Shown here: positions 55,618 to 64,000 of the stretch, piece after piece
How positions within the stretch are numbered: the first letter of the stretch is position 1
Layout: each line of letters begins with the position of its first letter
Assembly: GCA_002728135.1 (NCBI GenBank)
Contig: PBVE01000023.1
Span: 62,001-126,000, forward strand
Source of the DNA: Rhodospirillaceae bacterium
Lineage (GTDB): Bacteria; Pseudomonadota; Alphaproteobacteria; UBA828
DNA length: 64,000 nt
Direction of reading: 5' to 3'
Notes under the pieces: generated by a model
Told to the model about the DNA's origin: nothing
Seen by the model: the letters and a program-made list of their open reading frames with translations, nothing else
The model's database searches: none
Made by a program: the position numbers and the translations under genes

Positions 55618-58442
55618 CTGTTGATTATAGCAAAACAATCTTTTTACCACGTACTGATTTTCCTATGAAAGCTCAATTACCAAAAAGAGAGCCTGATATT
55701 CTCAAGCGTTGGTCTGAGATTGATATTTACTCGAAGCTTCGTGAAGCATCAGCCGGCAGAGAAAAGTTTGTTTTACATGACGGACCGCCATACGCAAATG
55801 GACATCTTCATATAGGGCATGCACTTAATAAAATTCTAAAAGACGTAATTGTGAGATCTCAACAAATGATGGGTCGTGACTCTATTTATGTGCCAGGGTG
55901 GGATTGTCATGGGTTACCAATTGAATGGCAAATAGAACAAAAATATAGAAAATCGGGTAAGGATAAGGACGATATATTACCCGTTGAGTTCCGAGCAGAG
56001 TGTCGTGCTTTTGCGGAGCACTGGATTGGTGTACAAAAAAAAGAGTTTCAAAGGCTTGGAGTGATTGGTGACTGGGAAAATCACTACAGCACAATGAGTT
56101 TTAGGGCTGAAGCACAAATAGTCAGAGAAATAGGGAAATTTTTGCTGAATGGGGGACTTTATAGAGGTTCAAAGCCAGTAATGTGGTCTCCAGTCGAAAA
56201 GACAGCCCTTGCAGAAGCAGAAATTGAATATCACGATCATACTTCTATAACTATTTGGGTGCGTTTTCCTATCATTAAAACTGACATCATTGATATAGAG
56301 GAAGGCTCAATTCTAATATGGACTACTACACCTTGGACAATTCCTGGAAATAGAGCGATAGCTTTTGGAAAAGGTCTTTTATATGCAGTTATTGAAGTAA
56401 TTTCTGTTAGCGAGTCTAGCGGTGCTATAGAAGGAGAAAAACTATTTCTAGCTCAAGAGTTATTACCAAAGATTTGTTCTGAAATTGGCATAGAAGATTT
56501 TAAAATCTTAAAAAGAGATATTCCTGGAAAATTATTTGAAACAACTGTCTGTGCTCATCCTTTACGCGCAAGTGGATATGATTTTGATGTATTTTTATTA
56601 GAAGGGGAACATGTAAACTTAGATCAGGGATCAGGTTTTGTCCATACGGCTCCAGGACATGGTATAGAAGATTATGATGCAGTAATTCAATACAATAAAA
56701 TATCTTCTTCAAAAATTGCTATACCAGAAACAGTAGGACCAGATGGTAACTATTTAGAAACAGTACCCATTTTTGCAAAAAAACACGTTTATAAAGTAAA
56801 CGAAGAAGTCAGGGATGTTCTTGATGGGGTTGGTGCTTTAGTATCTAGCAGTGAGTTAGTGCACTCTTACCCACACTCTTGGAGATCTAAAGCTCCATTG
56901 ATATATCGCAATACCCCACAATGGTTTATTAGTATGGAAGAAAATTCACTAAGGGAAAAAGCCCTCTCAGGTATAAGTGATGTAAAGTGGATTCCAAACT
57001 CAGGAGAACGAAGAATAAGTTCAATGATTGAGACGAGACCTGACTGGGTGGTTTCTCGTCAAAGGCTTTGGGGTGTTCCAATTACTGTATTTGTAAGGAA
57101 ATCAGATGGGAAGCCATTGAGAGATCCGGCAGTAATTGATCGAATTGCGGCAGCATTTGAAGAGGAGGGAGCTGAGGCCTGGCTTAAAAGAAATCCCTCT
57201 GAATTCCTCGGTCCAGATAGAAACCCCGATGACTTTGAGCAAATTATGGATATTCTTGATGTTTGGTTTGATAGTGGATCAAGCCATGCATTTGTTCTTG
57301 AGCAAAGAGAAGATCAGAAATGGCCTGCATCTCTATATTTAGAGGGTTCAGATCAGCATCGTGGTTGGTTTCATAGCTCTCTACTAGAGTCATGCGGAAC
57401 AAGGGGTGTACCTCCATATGAGGCTGTTTTAACACATGGCTTTGTCATGGATGGTAGTGGGCGAAAAATGTCAAAATCTTTAGGAAATGTAGTATCACCC
57501 GAAAAAGTTTTGAAAACATATGGTGCTGATATCTTGAGGCTGTGGGTTGTTAGTGCAGATTATTCTGAGGATCTTAGAATATCTGATGAGATATTGAAAT
57601 ATCAGGCAGATAGCTACAGGCGCTTGAGAAATACTTTACGTTATTTATTAGGTAATCTTGCAGAATATTCTGAATCTGAGGAGGTAGATATTCAGGATAT
57701 GCCAGAGCTTGAAAGGTGGATCCTGCATAGACTTTACACTCTTGATAAAGATATTCGGGAATGGGCTAATTCTTATGAATTTCACTCTATTTTTACTGCC
57801 ATACATAATTTTTGTGCGGTCGAACTTTCTGCTTTTTATTTTGATATCCGTAAGGATACATTGTACTGTGAGAGCTTGGATAACATAGTCAGGCGTTCAG
57901 CTAGGACCGTATTAGATAAGCTTTTTCTGTGTTTAACCGCATGGCTGGCACCAATACTTTGTTTTACTTCTGAAGAAGCTTGGTTAGCTCGTTTCCCTAG
58001 CTCAGATGAAAGTGTTCACTTTAGGGAATTTCCGGTGATACCTTTGGAATGGGAAAATGATAACCTATCAAGTAGATGGGAAAAAATCAGGGAAGTCAGA
58101 AGGGTTGTCACAGGTGCTCTGGAGCTAGAAAGATCTGAAAAGAGAATTGGATCAAGTTTAGAGGCTAAGCCTTTTATTTGGGCAAGCGAAGAGTATCAGT
58201 CACTATTTTCTAGCCTAGATTTAGATGAAATTTTCATTACGTCAGGAGCTAAGTTTTGTAGTGGTGATCCACCTGAGGGAGCATTCTCAATGAATGATTT
58301 ATCTGGAGTAGCTGTTTCTACAGCTTTTGCTGAAGGGAGCAAATGTCCAAGGTGCTGGCGTTATTCCAGTATTAATAGCATGGATTCTCAGACGGGTCTT
58401 TGCAAGAGGTGCTCAGGTGTAGTTGAAGAAAAAAATGTCTAA
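55614..58442 (+). CDS. ileS: Isoleucyl-tRNA synthetase
   Basis: Class Ia aminoacyl-tRNA synthetase (942 aa). The HIGH motif is [14 protein letters not shown] near residue 60, [14 protein letters not shown] marks the editing domain, [11 protein letters not shown] the catalytic core, and [12 protein letters not shown] the KMSKS loop. The C-terminal zinc finger is present as CPRCWRYS and CKRCSG. Full length for the bacterial enzyme, with no anomaly seen. Confidence 0.98.
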   Translation: MTVDYSKTIFLPRTDFPMKAQLPKREPDILKRWSEIDIYSKLREASAGREKFVLHDGPPYANGHLHIGHALNKILKDVIVRSQQMMGRDSIYVPGWDCHGLPIEWQIEQKYRKSGKDKDDILPVEFRAECRAFAEHWIGVQKKEFQRLGVIGDWENHYSTMSFRAEAQIVREIGKFLLNGGLYRGSKPVMWSPVEKTALAEAEIEYHDHTSITIWVRFPIIKTDIIDIEEGSILIWTTTPWTIPGNRAIAFGKGLLYAVIEVISVSESSGAIEGEKLFLAQELLPKICSEIGIEDFKILKRDIPGKLFETTVCAHPLRASGYDFDVFLLEGEHVNLDQGSGFVHTAPGHGIEDYDAVIQYNKISSSKIAIPETVGPDGNYLETVPIFAKKHVYKVNEEVRDVLDGVGALVSSSELVHSYPHSWRSKAPLIYRNTPQWFISMEENSLREKALSGISDVKWIPNSGERRISSMIETRPDWVVSRQRLWGVPITVFVRKSDGKPLRDPAVIDRIAAAFEEEGAEAWLKRNPSEFLGPDRNPDDFEQIMDILDVWFDSGSSHAFVLEQREDQKWPASLYLEGSDQHRGWFHSSLLESCGTRGVPPYEAVLTHGFVMDGSGRKMSKSLGNVVSPEKVLKTYGADILRLWVVSADYSEDLRISDEILKYQADSYRRLRNTLRYLLGNLAEYSESEEVDIQDMPELERWILHRLYTLDKDIREWANSYEFHSIFTAIHNFCAVELSAFYFDIRKDTLYCESLDNIVRRSARTVLDKLFLCLTAWLAPILCFTSEEAWLARFPSSDESVHFREFPVIPLEWENDNLSSRWEKIREVRRVVTGALELERSEKRIGSSLEAKPFIWASEEYQSLFSSLDLDEIFITSGAKFCSGDPPEGAFSMNDLSGVAVSTAFAEGSKCPRCWRYSSINSMDSQTGLCKRCSGVVEEKNV

Positions 58443-58478
58443 ATCTTTGTTCCTTAAACATATTGTAAAGAAAAATTG

Positions 58479-58955
58479 ATGTTTTTGTTTGGCCTGTTTA
58501 TCGTTTTAATTACTATTTTAATAGATCAAATTACAAAATTAATTGCCATTTCATATCTATGGGAGCCCACAACAACTCTAAATGTCTTTAGTTTTCTTAG
58601 TTTTACACCAGTGGAAAATCGAGGAATAAGCTTTGGTTTTTTCCAAGAATCAGGAGATATAGGGCGTTGGCTAATATCATTTTTTGCTATAACTGTATCT
58701 ATTGTATTAATATTTTGGCTACGTAAACAGCGATACAAATTCTCCTCTTTTTACATTGGTTTAGTAATTGGTGGTGCCCTTGGAAATGTTATTGATAGAC
58801 TTCGCCAGGGATGGGTTATAGATTTTATAGATTTTTATGTTGGTTCGTGGCATTGGCCAGCATTCAATTTAGCTGACGCATTTATTACAAGTGGGTTATT
58901 TTTACTGTTTATTCATAACTTGCTCCGGCCACAAAAACAAAATAAATATAAATAA
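58479..58955 (+). CDS. lspA: Lipoprotein signal peptidase LspA
   Basis: Aspartic membrane protease (158 aa) that removes signal peptides from prolipoproteins. Four transmembrane helices are visible; the catalytic aspartates are in GNVIDRLRQGWVIDFIDFY and FNLADAFI. The start is ATG 58479; the TTG three bases earlier only extends the frame. The lipoprotein encoded next (DUF3035) is a likely substrate. Confidence 0.95.
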   Translation: MFLFGLFIVLITILIDQITKLIAISYLWEPTTTLNVFSFLSFTPVENRGISFGFFQESGDIGRWLISFFAITVSIVLIFWLRKQRYKFSSFYIGLVIGGALGNVIDRLRQGWVIDFIDFYVGSWHWPAFNLADAFITSGLFLLFIHNLLRPQKQNKYK

Positions 58956-59000
58956 TGAGAAATATATTTATATTTTTATTTTATAAGGAGGTTTTGAGCT

Positions 59001-59543
59001 TTGAGTAATCTGCGCTGGTATGTTCTAGCAATTATTATAGTCAGTCTTAACGCATGCGGTGGAGATGGACCGCTAGGACTCGGTAAAAAAGAATCGCCAG
59101 ATGAATTTGCGGTTGTTTCTCATTCGCCGCTTGCAGTGCCTCCAGATTATTCTCTCAGACCCCCCCGCCCAGGTGCGGAACGACCTGGAGAAAGAGCCGT
59201 TAGAGATGTGGCGGCAGATGAGTTATTTGGAAAAACTAAAAATATTGCAGTAGAGCCCTCAGCAGGAGAACAGGCTATCCTTACAGGAGCAAATGCATTA
59301 AATCCAGACCCTAATATTCGTGAAGAAATTGAGAAAAGGTTTTCTATTTATGAGGAAGATGAGGAAGGGTTTTTTCAGTCCATAAAATTTTGGGAGAAAG
59401 ATTCAGCAGAAGAAAGTATAATTGATGCAGGAGCAGAAGCTGATAGGTTACGTGAAAACGAAGTGCTAGGAAAACCTCCTAATGAAGGTCAGCTTGAAAA
59501 AACGCGTGAGGCAGAGAAATCTCTGCTTGAAGATTTATTTTAA
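59001..59543 (+). CDS. DUF3035 family lipoprotein
   Basis: A 180-aa predicted outer- or inner-membrane lipoprotein. Start TTG 59001 has AAGGAGG nine bases upstream. The leader (WYVLAIIIVSLNAC) ends in a lipobox with Cys at about residue 19, followed by GGDGPLGLGKKESPDEF, a proline-rich RPPRPGAERPGE segment and an acidic C-terminus. The DUF3035 family is found next to lspA in many alphaproteobacteria; function unknown. Confidence 0.85.
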   Translation: MSNLRWYVLAIIIVSLNACGGDGPLGLGKKESPDEFAVVSHSPLAVPPDYSLRPPRPGAERPGERAVRDVAADELFGKTKNIAVEPSAGEQAILTGANALNPDPNIREEIEKRFSIYEEDEEGFFQSIKFWEKDSAEESIIDAGAEADRLRENEVLGKPPNEGQLEKTREAEKSLLEDLF

Positions 59544-59565
59544 ATAATAGGAAAAAGAGCTTCCT

Positions 59566-60939
59566 ATGACACTTATAAGATTTTGTTTAATTCTTTGTTC
59601 TTTAATTTTTCTTCATTCCAGTCAAAGCTATTGTGAAGACATTAAAAATTCTACTTTCAATGCTACTTATCATCAGCTTGATAATGGAATGAATATAGTT
59701 ACGATCCCCAATCGTCGGTCCCCAATTGTTGTTCACATGGTTTGGTATCACATTGGTGCCGGAGATGATCCAATAGGGAAATCAGGCTTATCTCATTTAC
59801 TAGAACATTTAATGTTTAAAGGTACGAATAACTTTCCAGATGATACCTTCTCAAGACTAGTTGCACTGAATGGTGGACGTGAGAACGCATTTACTTCATC
59901 CGATTATACAGGATATTTCCAACGAATTTCAAAACAGTATCTTCCACTTGTTATGGAGTTAGAAGCTGACCGTATGCGTAATTTATCTTTGACAGAAGAT
60001 GATGTCTTGCTTGAACGAGATATCGTTTTAGAAGAGCGAAGTTCTAGAGTTTCTAATGTGCCTAGCTCGATTCTTATGGAACAGATGTATAGAGCATTGT
60101 TTCTTCGTCATCCCTACGGTACACCGGTAATAGGTTGGGAAAATGAAATAAAAGAACTAAATTTGCATGACGTTTTGACTTTTTATAATAAATATTACTT
60201 TCCAAATAACGCGACCCTAGTTGTAGCTGGTGATATAGATGTTGAAGACGTCCTAACATTAGCAAAACAGCATTATGGATCTATACAACCCAGTGAAATT
60301 GAGGAACGTATACGTTTGAAGGAACCTAAGCATGTTTCCCCACGCCGAGTTTTATTTAAATCTCCACAATTAGCCCAACCAAGTATTTTTCGTTTCTATT
60401 TGGCACCGAGCTATGTTTCAGAGGATCGATCTTATTCATTCCCACTTGAGGTTTTTTCTGAAGTACTAGGTGGAAAGATTACTAGTATATTGTACCAAGA
60501 AATGGTGGTTAAAAGAAAATTAGCCACTTGGGCTGGTACATCATATAACCCAATGTCGTTAGATAATACAACCTTTGCAATTTATTTATCACTGAAGGAG
60601 AAAGTTAGTATTAGTGAAGCAGAAATTGCATTAGATGAGATTATAGCAGAAAGTTTAAAAGATGGTTTTGAGGATTCACGAATTAAAGCAGCTAAGGGAC
60701 GTATGGCAGCGAACTTATTATATTCTTTAGATAACCCTTCAGGGGTAGCTAAAATTTTTGGTTCCGCATTATCTATAGGCATGAGTGTAAATGATGTGGA
60801 AAATTGGAGTAAGAAAATAGATTCAGTGACAGCTGATGAAATTATGAATGCAGCAAATTATGTTCTAAATGCTGATAAATCAGTAACAGGTATTCTGATT
60901 CCAGAAAAAGAAAATTACAATGCAATCAAAAATAATTAG
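59566..60939 (+). CDS. M16 family zinc peptidase (active subunit)
   Basis: A 457-aa exported pitrilysin-type peptidase. A signal peptide covers about residues 1-23. The zinc motif HLLEH is at residues 77-81 (inverted HxxEH), with the distal Glu in LERDIVLEERSSR. It is followed by a second M16 gene lacking the motif, overlapping by 20 bases, which together should form the active/inactive pair seen for this family. Substrates are probably small periplasmic peptides or leftover signal peptides. Confidence 0.93.
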   Translation: MTLIRFCLILCSLIFLHSSQSYCEDIKNSTFNATYHQLDNGMNIVTIPNRRSPIVVHMVWYHIGAGDDPIGKSGLSHLLEHLMFKGTNNFPDDTFSRLVALNGGRENAFTSSDYTGYFQRISKQYLPLVMELEADRMRNLSLTEDDVLLERDIVLEERSSRVSNVPSSILMEQMYRALFLRHPYGTPVIGWENEIKELNLHDVLTFYNKYYFPNNATLVVAGDIDVEDVLTLAKQHYGSIQPSEIEERIRLKEPKHVSPRRVLFKSPQLAQPSIFRFYLAPSYVSEDRSYSFPLEVFSEVLGGKITSILYQEMVVKRKLATWAGTSYNPMSLDNTTFAIYLSLKEKVSISEAEIALDEIIAESLKDGFEDSRIKAAKGRMAANLLYSLDNPSGVAKIFGSALSIGMSVNDVENWSKKIDSVTADEIMNAANYVLNADKSVTGILIPEKENYNAIKNN

Positions 60940-62254
60940 ATTTATAGGATTCTGTATAATACTTGTTTGTGGCTGTTTTACTGTTCATGAATCTAAAGCA
61001 GCCTCTGTAGAGCGTATAATTACCGCTGAAGGATTTGAAATTTGGTATCTTCGCGAGTTGTCTGTTCCAGTTATATCACTAAGTATTGGCTTTAGGGGTG
61101 GGAGTGCATCAGATCCTATTGGGAAAGAAGGTTTGTCATACTTTGCTACTAATCTTTTAGATGAAGGTGCAGGTAAAATGGATTCCCAAAGTTTCCAGAA
61201 GAAGGTAACTGATAATGCCATTCACTTAAATTTTATTCCGGGAAGGGATATAACTTCAATATCATTAAGAACATTGTCTCAAAATAGAAAAGAAGCATTT
61301 AAATTAATGGGCCTCGCACTGACACAACCTCGTTTTGATAAAGAGGCAAAGGAACGTGTTCGCGAACAAATTCTTAGTAAGATTGCAACAGGTGAGAAAC
61401 AACCAAATTCTGTGGCCATTAAGTCATGGTATAAGGCTATGCTTGGAGATCATCCTTTCTCAAGACCTTTAGAAGGGAATACTAAGAGTATCCTATCAAT
61501 ACAAAAAAAGGACCTTGAAGACTTTATCAGAGGTCGTTTTGCTCAGGATAATATATTTATTGGAGCATCAGGAGATGTTGAGCCAGAAGAAATCGCAAGT
61601 TTAGTTGATTCTGCTCTAAAAACTTTACCTTCTAATTCATTATCTTTTAGTCTTCCTGAAGTTAAATTTAATCTAGAGCCTCATTTCGACGTTATTAATT
61701 TAGATATTCCTCAAAGTATTGCTGTCTTTGGCTTTCCTGGCATTCCAAGAGTTCACAAAGATTTTTATGCTGCTTATGTTATGAACTATATCTTGGGAGG
61801 AAGTGGATTTACATCTAGGTTATACAAGGAAGTGAGAGAAAAGCGTGGGTTAGCTTACTCTGTTTATAGTTATCTCCATACACTTGATAGCATCGGATTA
61901 ATCGTTGGTGGAGTTGCAACTAGGAACGATGCAATGTCAAATTCTATTGACATTATAAAAAAAGAATTAAGTTTAATGGCCAAAAATGGAATAACCAAAG
62001 AGGAACTTTCTAGTGCCAAGAGAGCAATAACAGGTTCTTTTCCATTGAAATTTGATACGTCATCATCTGTAGCCCAGATCCTTTTAAGCATGCAGTTTCA
62101 GGGTTTAAACCATGATTATCTTGAAAGGCGTAACAGTTATATTGAGAATATTACTGTTACGGATGTCAGGTCTATTGCAAAGCAGTTACTCAATCAAAAT
62201 AAAATGGTAACAGTTATTGTTGGTTCACCAAAAGGTCTGACATCATATAAGTGA
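60920..62254 (+). CDS. M16 family peptidase-like protein (non-catalytic partner)
   Basis: A 444-aa exported M16 homologue with a signal peptide of about 28 residues. In the place of HxxEH it has YFATNLLDEGAG, so it cannot bind zinc in the usual way. The C-terminal half keeps the family motif YILGGSGFTSRLYKEVREKR, which binds substrate in related pairs. It probably forms a heterodimer with the gene product upstream. Confidence 0.9.
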   Translation: MQSKIIRFIGFCIILVCGCFTVHESKAASVERIITAEGFEIWYLRELSVPVISLSIGFRGGSASDPIGKEGLSYFATNLLDEGAGKMDSQSFQKKVTDNAIHLNFIPGRDITSISLRTLSQNRKEAFKLMGLALTQPRFDKEAKERVREQILSKIATGEKQPNSVAIKSWYKAMLGDHPFSRPLEGNTKSILSIQKKDLEDFIRGRFAQDNIFIGASGDVEPEEIASLVDSALKTLPSNSLSFSLPEVKFNLEPHFDVINLDIPQSIAVFGFPGIPRVHKDFYAAYVMNYILGGSGFTSRLYKEVREKRGLAYSVYSYLHTLDSIGLIVGGVATRNDAMSNSIDIIKKELSLMAKNGITKEELSSAKRAITGSFPLKFDTSSSVAQILLSMQFQGLNHDYLERRNSYIENITVTDVRSIAKQLLNQNKMVTVIVGSPKGLTSYK

Positions 62255-62345
62255 AATATATTAATTAGTGTTTTTATTACCTTTAGTTGCTCTAGATAGA
62301 GTATTTTGCAAATAAAACAAATAAGGTTTGATTCAGAATAAATTG

Positions 62346-63611
62346 ATGGAAGATATAAATAAAATTACACAAACGTTCAAACTGTCGCTTGAAAAAAGTG
62401 GGATAGATGAATCAGTATTTGGTCAAGAAAAATCTAAGCTACAAAGTTTGATTGATAAAATTAATACTGCAAAATTATCAGGCTCAATGCCTTTTTTAAC
62501 TTTACCCATGTCTTCGGCTGATCTTGAGGAAATAGAATTTATTGCAGAAAAGTTTAGGAATAAATTTGAAAGGCTAATTGTTTTTGGTGTGGGTGGTTCA
62601 AGTTTAGGGGCGAGAGCATTAGTAGAATCGTCAGATATATATTCTTCTCATAAATCACCCATTTTTGTTGATGCTTCAGATCCTTTAACTTTTGAAATGT
62701 CATTAAGAGGCTGTCCGCTAGAAAAAACTGGTTTTTTAGTGATTTCAAAATCTGGTAGTACATTAGAAACTACTATGCAAATGCTTCTAATTCTATCTGA
62801 TGCTCCAGTTGATAATTTTATTTTTATATCAGCTCCAGGGGACAATCCACTCAGGAGAGTTGCAAGAGAATATAATATTAAGGTAATTGATCATGATCCA
62901 AATTTAGTTGGACGTTTTTCGGTAATGTCTTCTGTGGGGCTTATCCCTGCCGCTTATGCAGGTATTGATATCAGAGCAGTTCGTAGAGGTGCACAAAATA
63001 TTTTAAATAGATTCTTTGATATAGAAACCGCCGAAGATAATACGCCTTTTTTTGCAGCAGCAGCTTCTGTTGTCTTAGCTAGATTCGGAATAAATATTAA
63101 TGTCATGATGCCATATATTGATAGACTCAAAACTTTTACCCTATGGCATAGACAACTTTGGGCAGAATCCTTAGGTAAAGACGGACTAGGTATGACTCCT
63201 TTAGTTGCAAGTGGTTCTGCAGACCAACATAGTCAGCTCCAGCTTTATCTTGATGGCCCTAGAGATAAATTATTTACAATTATATGTATGGATTCTTCTG
63301 ATAAAAAATTTAATGTATCCAATAATTTGGCTCAAGTTGCTGGTATGCCATGGCTAGCTGATAAGGGAATGGCAAGTCTAAATAATGCTATGGCTGAAGC
63401 AACTATAGAGGCCTTGATTTCTCAAGGCATGCCTGTTCGCAAGATTCTTTTATCAGGTTTAGATGATTATCTAATTGGAGAATTAATGATGCATTATATG
63501 CTAGAAACGGTTATTGCAGCTGAAATGCTTGGAGTAAATGCATTTAATCAGCCTGCAGTGGAACGCGTAAAAGTTACATCGGCAAGGAATATGGCTCGGG
63601 TATTAAAATGA
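62346..63611 (+). CDS. pgi: Glucose-6-phosphate isomerase
   Basis: A 421-aa phosphoglucose isomerase of glycolysis and gluconeogenesis. Motifs are [44 protein letters not shown], the catalytic-Glu region [11 protein letters not shown] and [13 protein letters not shown]. It is shorter than the 550-aa enterobacterial enzyme but matches the compact form found in alphaproteobacteria. ATG 62346 is used; a TTG at 62328 opens the frame. Its stop overlaps the mutL start. Confidence 0.92.
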   Translation: MEDINKITQTFKLSLEKSGIDESVFGQEKSKLQSLIDKINTAKLSGSMPFLTLPMSSADLEEIEFIAEKFRNKFERLIVFGVGGSSLGARALVESSDIYSSHKSPIFVDASDPLTFEMSLRGCPLEKTGFLVISKSGSTLETTMQMLLILSDAPVDNFIFISAPGDNPLRRVAREYNIKVIDHDPNLVGRFSVMSSVGLIPAAYAGIDIRAVRRGAQNILNRFFDIETAEDNTPFFAAAASVVLARFGININVMMPYIDRLKTFTLWHRQLWAESLGKDGLGMTPLVASGSADQHSQLQLYLDGPRDKLFTIICMDSSDKKFNVSNNLAQVAGMPWLADKGMASLNNAMAEATIEALISQGMPVRKILLSGLDDYLIGELMMHYMLETVIAAEMLGVNAFNQPAVERVKVTSARNMARVLK

Positions 63612-64000
63612 AAATTCGTCGGCTTCCGGAAGGGTTGGTAAATCGTATTGCTGCAGGTGAGGTTGTCGAGCGTCCAGCATCAGTAGTTAAGGAACTTATA
63701 GAAAACTCTATTGATTCTGGAGCACGTCGAATTGAAATCTTCATTGAGGAAGGAGGGCAGGCGTTAATCCGGGTGTCAGACGATGGTTCGGGAATTAATC
63801 GTGAAGAATTACCTCTGGCAATTGAACGTCATGCAACTTCTAAAATACAAAACTATACTACACTATCTGAAATAGATACCTTGGGGTTCCGGGGAGAAGC
63901 TCTCCCATCTATTGGCTCAATAGCCAGAATGGCAATAATTTCTAGAGTTAAAAATAGTCAGCAAGCTTGGCGAATAAATGTTAATGGCGGTGATGTATTA
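63608..64000 (+). CDS. mutL: DNA mismatch repair protein MutL (partial, C-terminus outside window)
   Basis: The first 131 codons of MutL. The GHKL ATPase motifs are present: [19 protein letters not shown] (with Glu and Asn), [16 protein letters not shown] and [12 protein letters not shown]. The ATG shares four bases (ATGA) with the pgi stop. The gene runs off the right edge. Confidence 0.96.
   Translation, partial: MKIRRLPEGLVNRIAAGEVVERPASVVKELIENSIDSGARRIEIFIEEGGQALIRVSDDGSGINREELPLAIERHATSKIQNYTTLSEIDTLGFRGEALPSIGSIARMAIISRVKNSQQAWRINVNGGDVL

Overview
The window comes from an AT-rich (roughly two-thirds A+T by eye), densely packed bacterial chromosome. Gene content and order point to an alphaproteobacterium, probably a free-living marine-type, low-GC relative of Rhodospirillales. 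The pointers are a RegB/RegA redox two-component pair, COQ7, an argH-lptM-lysA block, HIG1/PduO/EtfBA/3-hydroxyacyl-CoA dehydrogenase in a row, a ribF-ileS-lspA-DUF3035-M16-M16-pgi-mutL run, GluQ-RS and a CobN-type (aerobic) cobalamin pathway. The taxonomic placement is inference; no rRNA gene is present. I saw no phage, insertion sequence or CRISPR array.

1-12.2 kb is a cobalamin (B12) island. It holds a CbiX-like chelatase (cut by the left edge), cobD, cobQ, cobO, cobN, cobW, cobU/cobP, a cobalamin riboswitch, cobC, cobV/cobS and cobT. Together they cover cobalt handling, corrin adenosylation, amidation, aminopropanol attachment and nucleotide-loop assembly. The riboswitch sits directly in front of cobU and can control the leftward cobU-cobW-cobN-cobO-cobQ run. 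12.2-15.8 kb holds an ABC-2 exporter divergent from regB-regA. 15.9-19.3 kb is a small surface-sugar operon (gmd, fcl, a GmhB-like phosphatase, a GmhA-like isomerase). 19.3-29.5 kb is mixed metabolism: gamma-glutamyltransferase, a PanE-like reductase coupled to a Pcs60/AAE3-like CoA ligase, a PhaB-like reductase, metX-metW, and an aromatic amino acid operon (chorismate mutase with a degenerate prephenate-dehydratase-like tail, hisC-type aminotransferase, tyrC).

29.5-36.4 kb has DUF2125, chaC, plsC, ydcF, a zinc-ribbon membrane protein, lysA, the small lipoprotein lptM (48 residues) and argH. The zinc-ribbon/ydcF junction lacks the ftsE-ftsX pair I would expect there. 36.6-39.2 kb is a rightward cluster of three exported proteins (YVTN propeller, S41-like peptidase core, PCuAC copper chaperone), the best candidate here for an uncharacterised functional unit. 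39.2-45.0 kb has fatty acid/ETF genes, a PduO adenosyltransferase, HIG1, a GluQ-RS gene frameshifted at an A10 run, and a CaiB-type CoA transferase. 45-54.5 kb carries HNH, coq7, dsbB, a YqaA-like membrane protein, tRNA-Leu(CAA), a drug/metabolite transporter, a cyclophilin, an SDR gene broken by one in-frame TAG, an acyl-CoA synthetase, a bidirectional terminator, an amidase and a MaoC hydratase. From 54.6 kb to the right edge runs one long rightward housekeeping array ending inside mutL.

No intergenic gap exceeds about 300 bases. The two gene-breaking events (gluQ homopolymer and SDR amber), the missing ftsEX, and the YVTN-S41-PCuAC unit are the points most worth following up.
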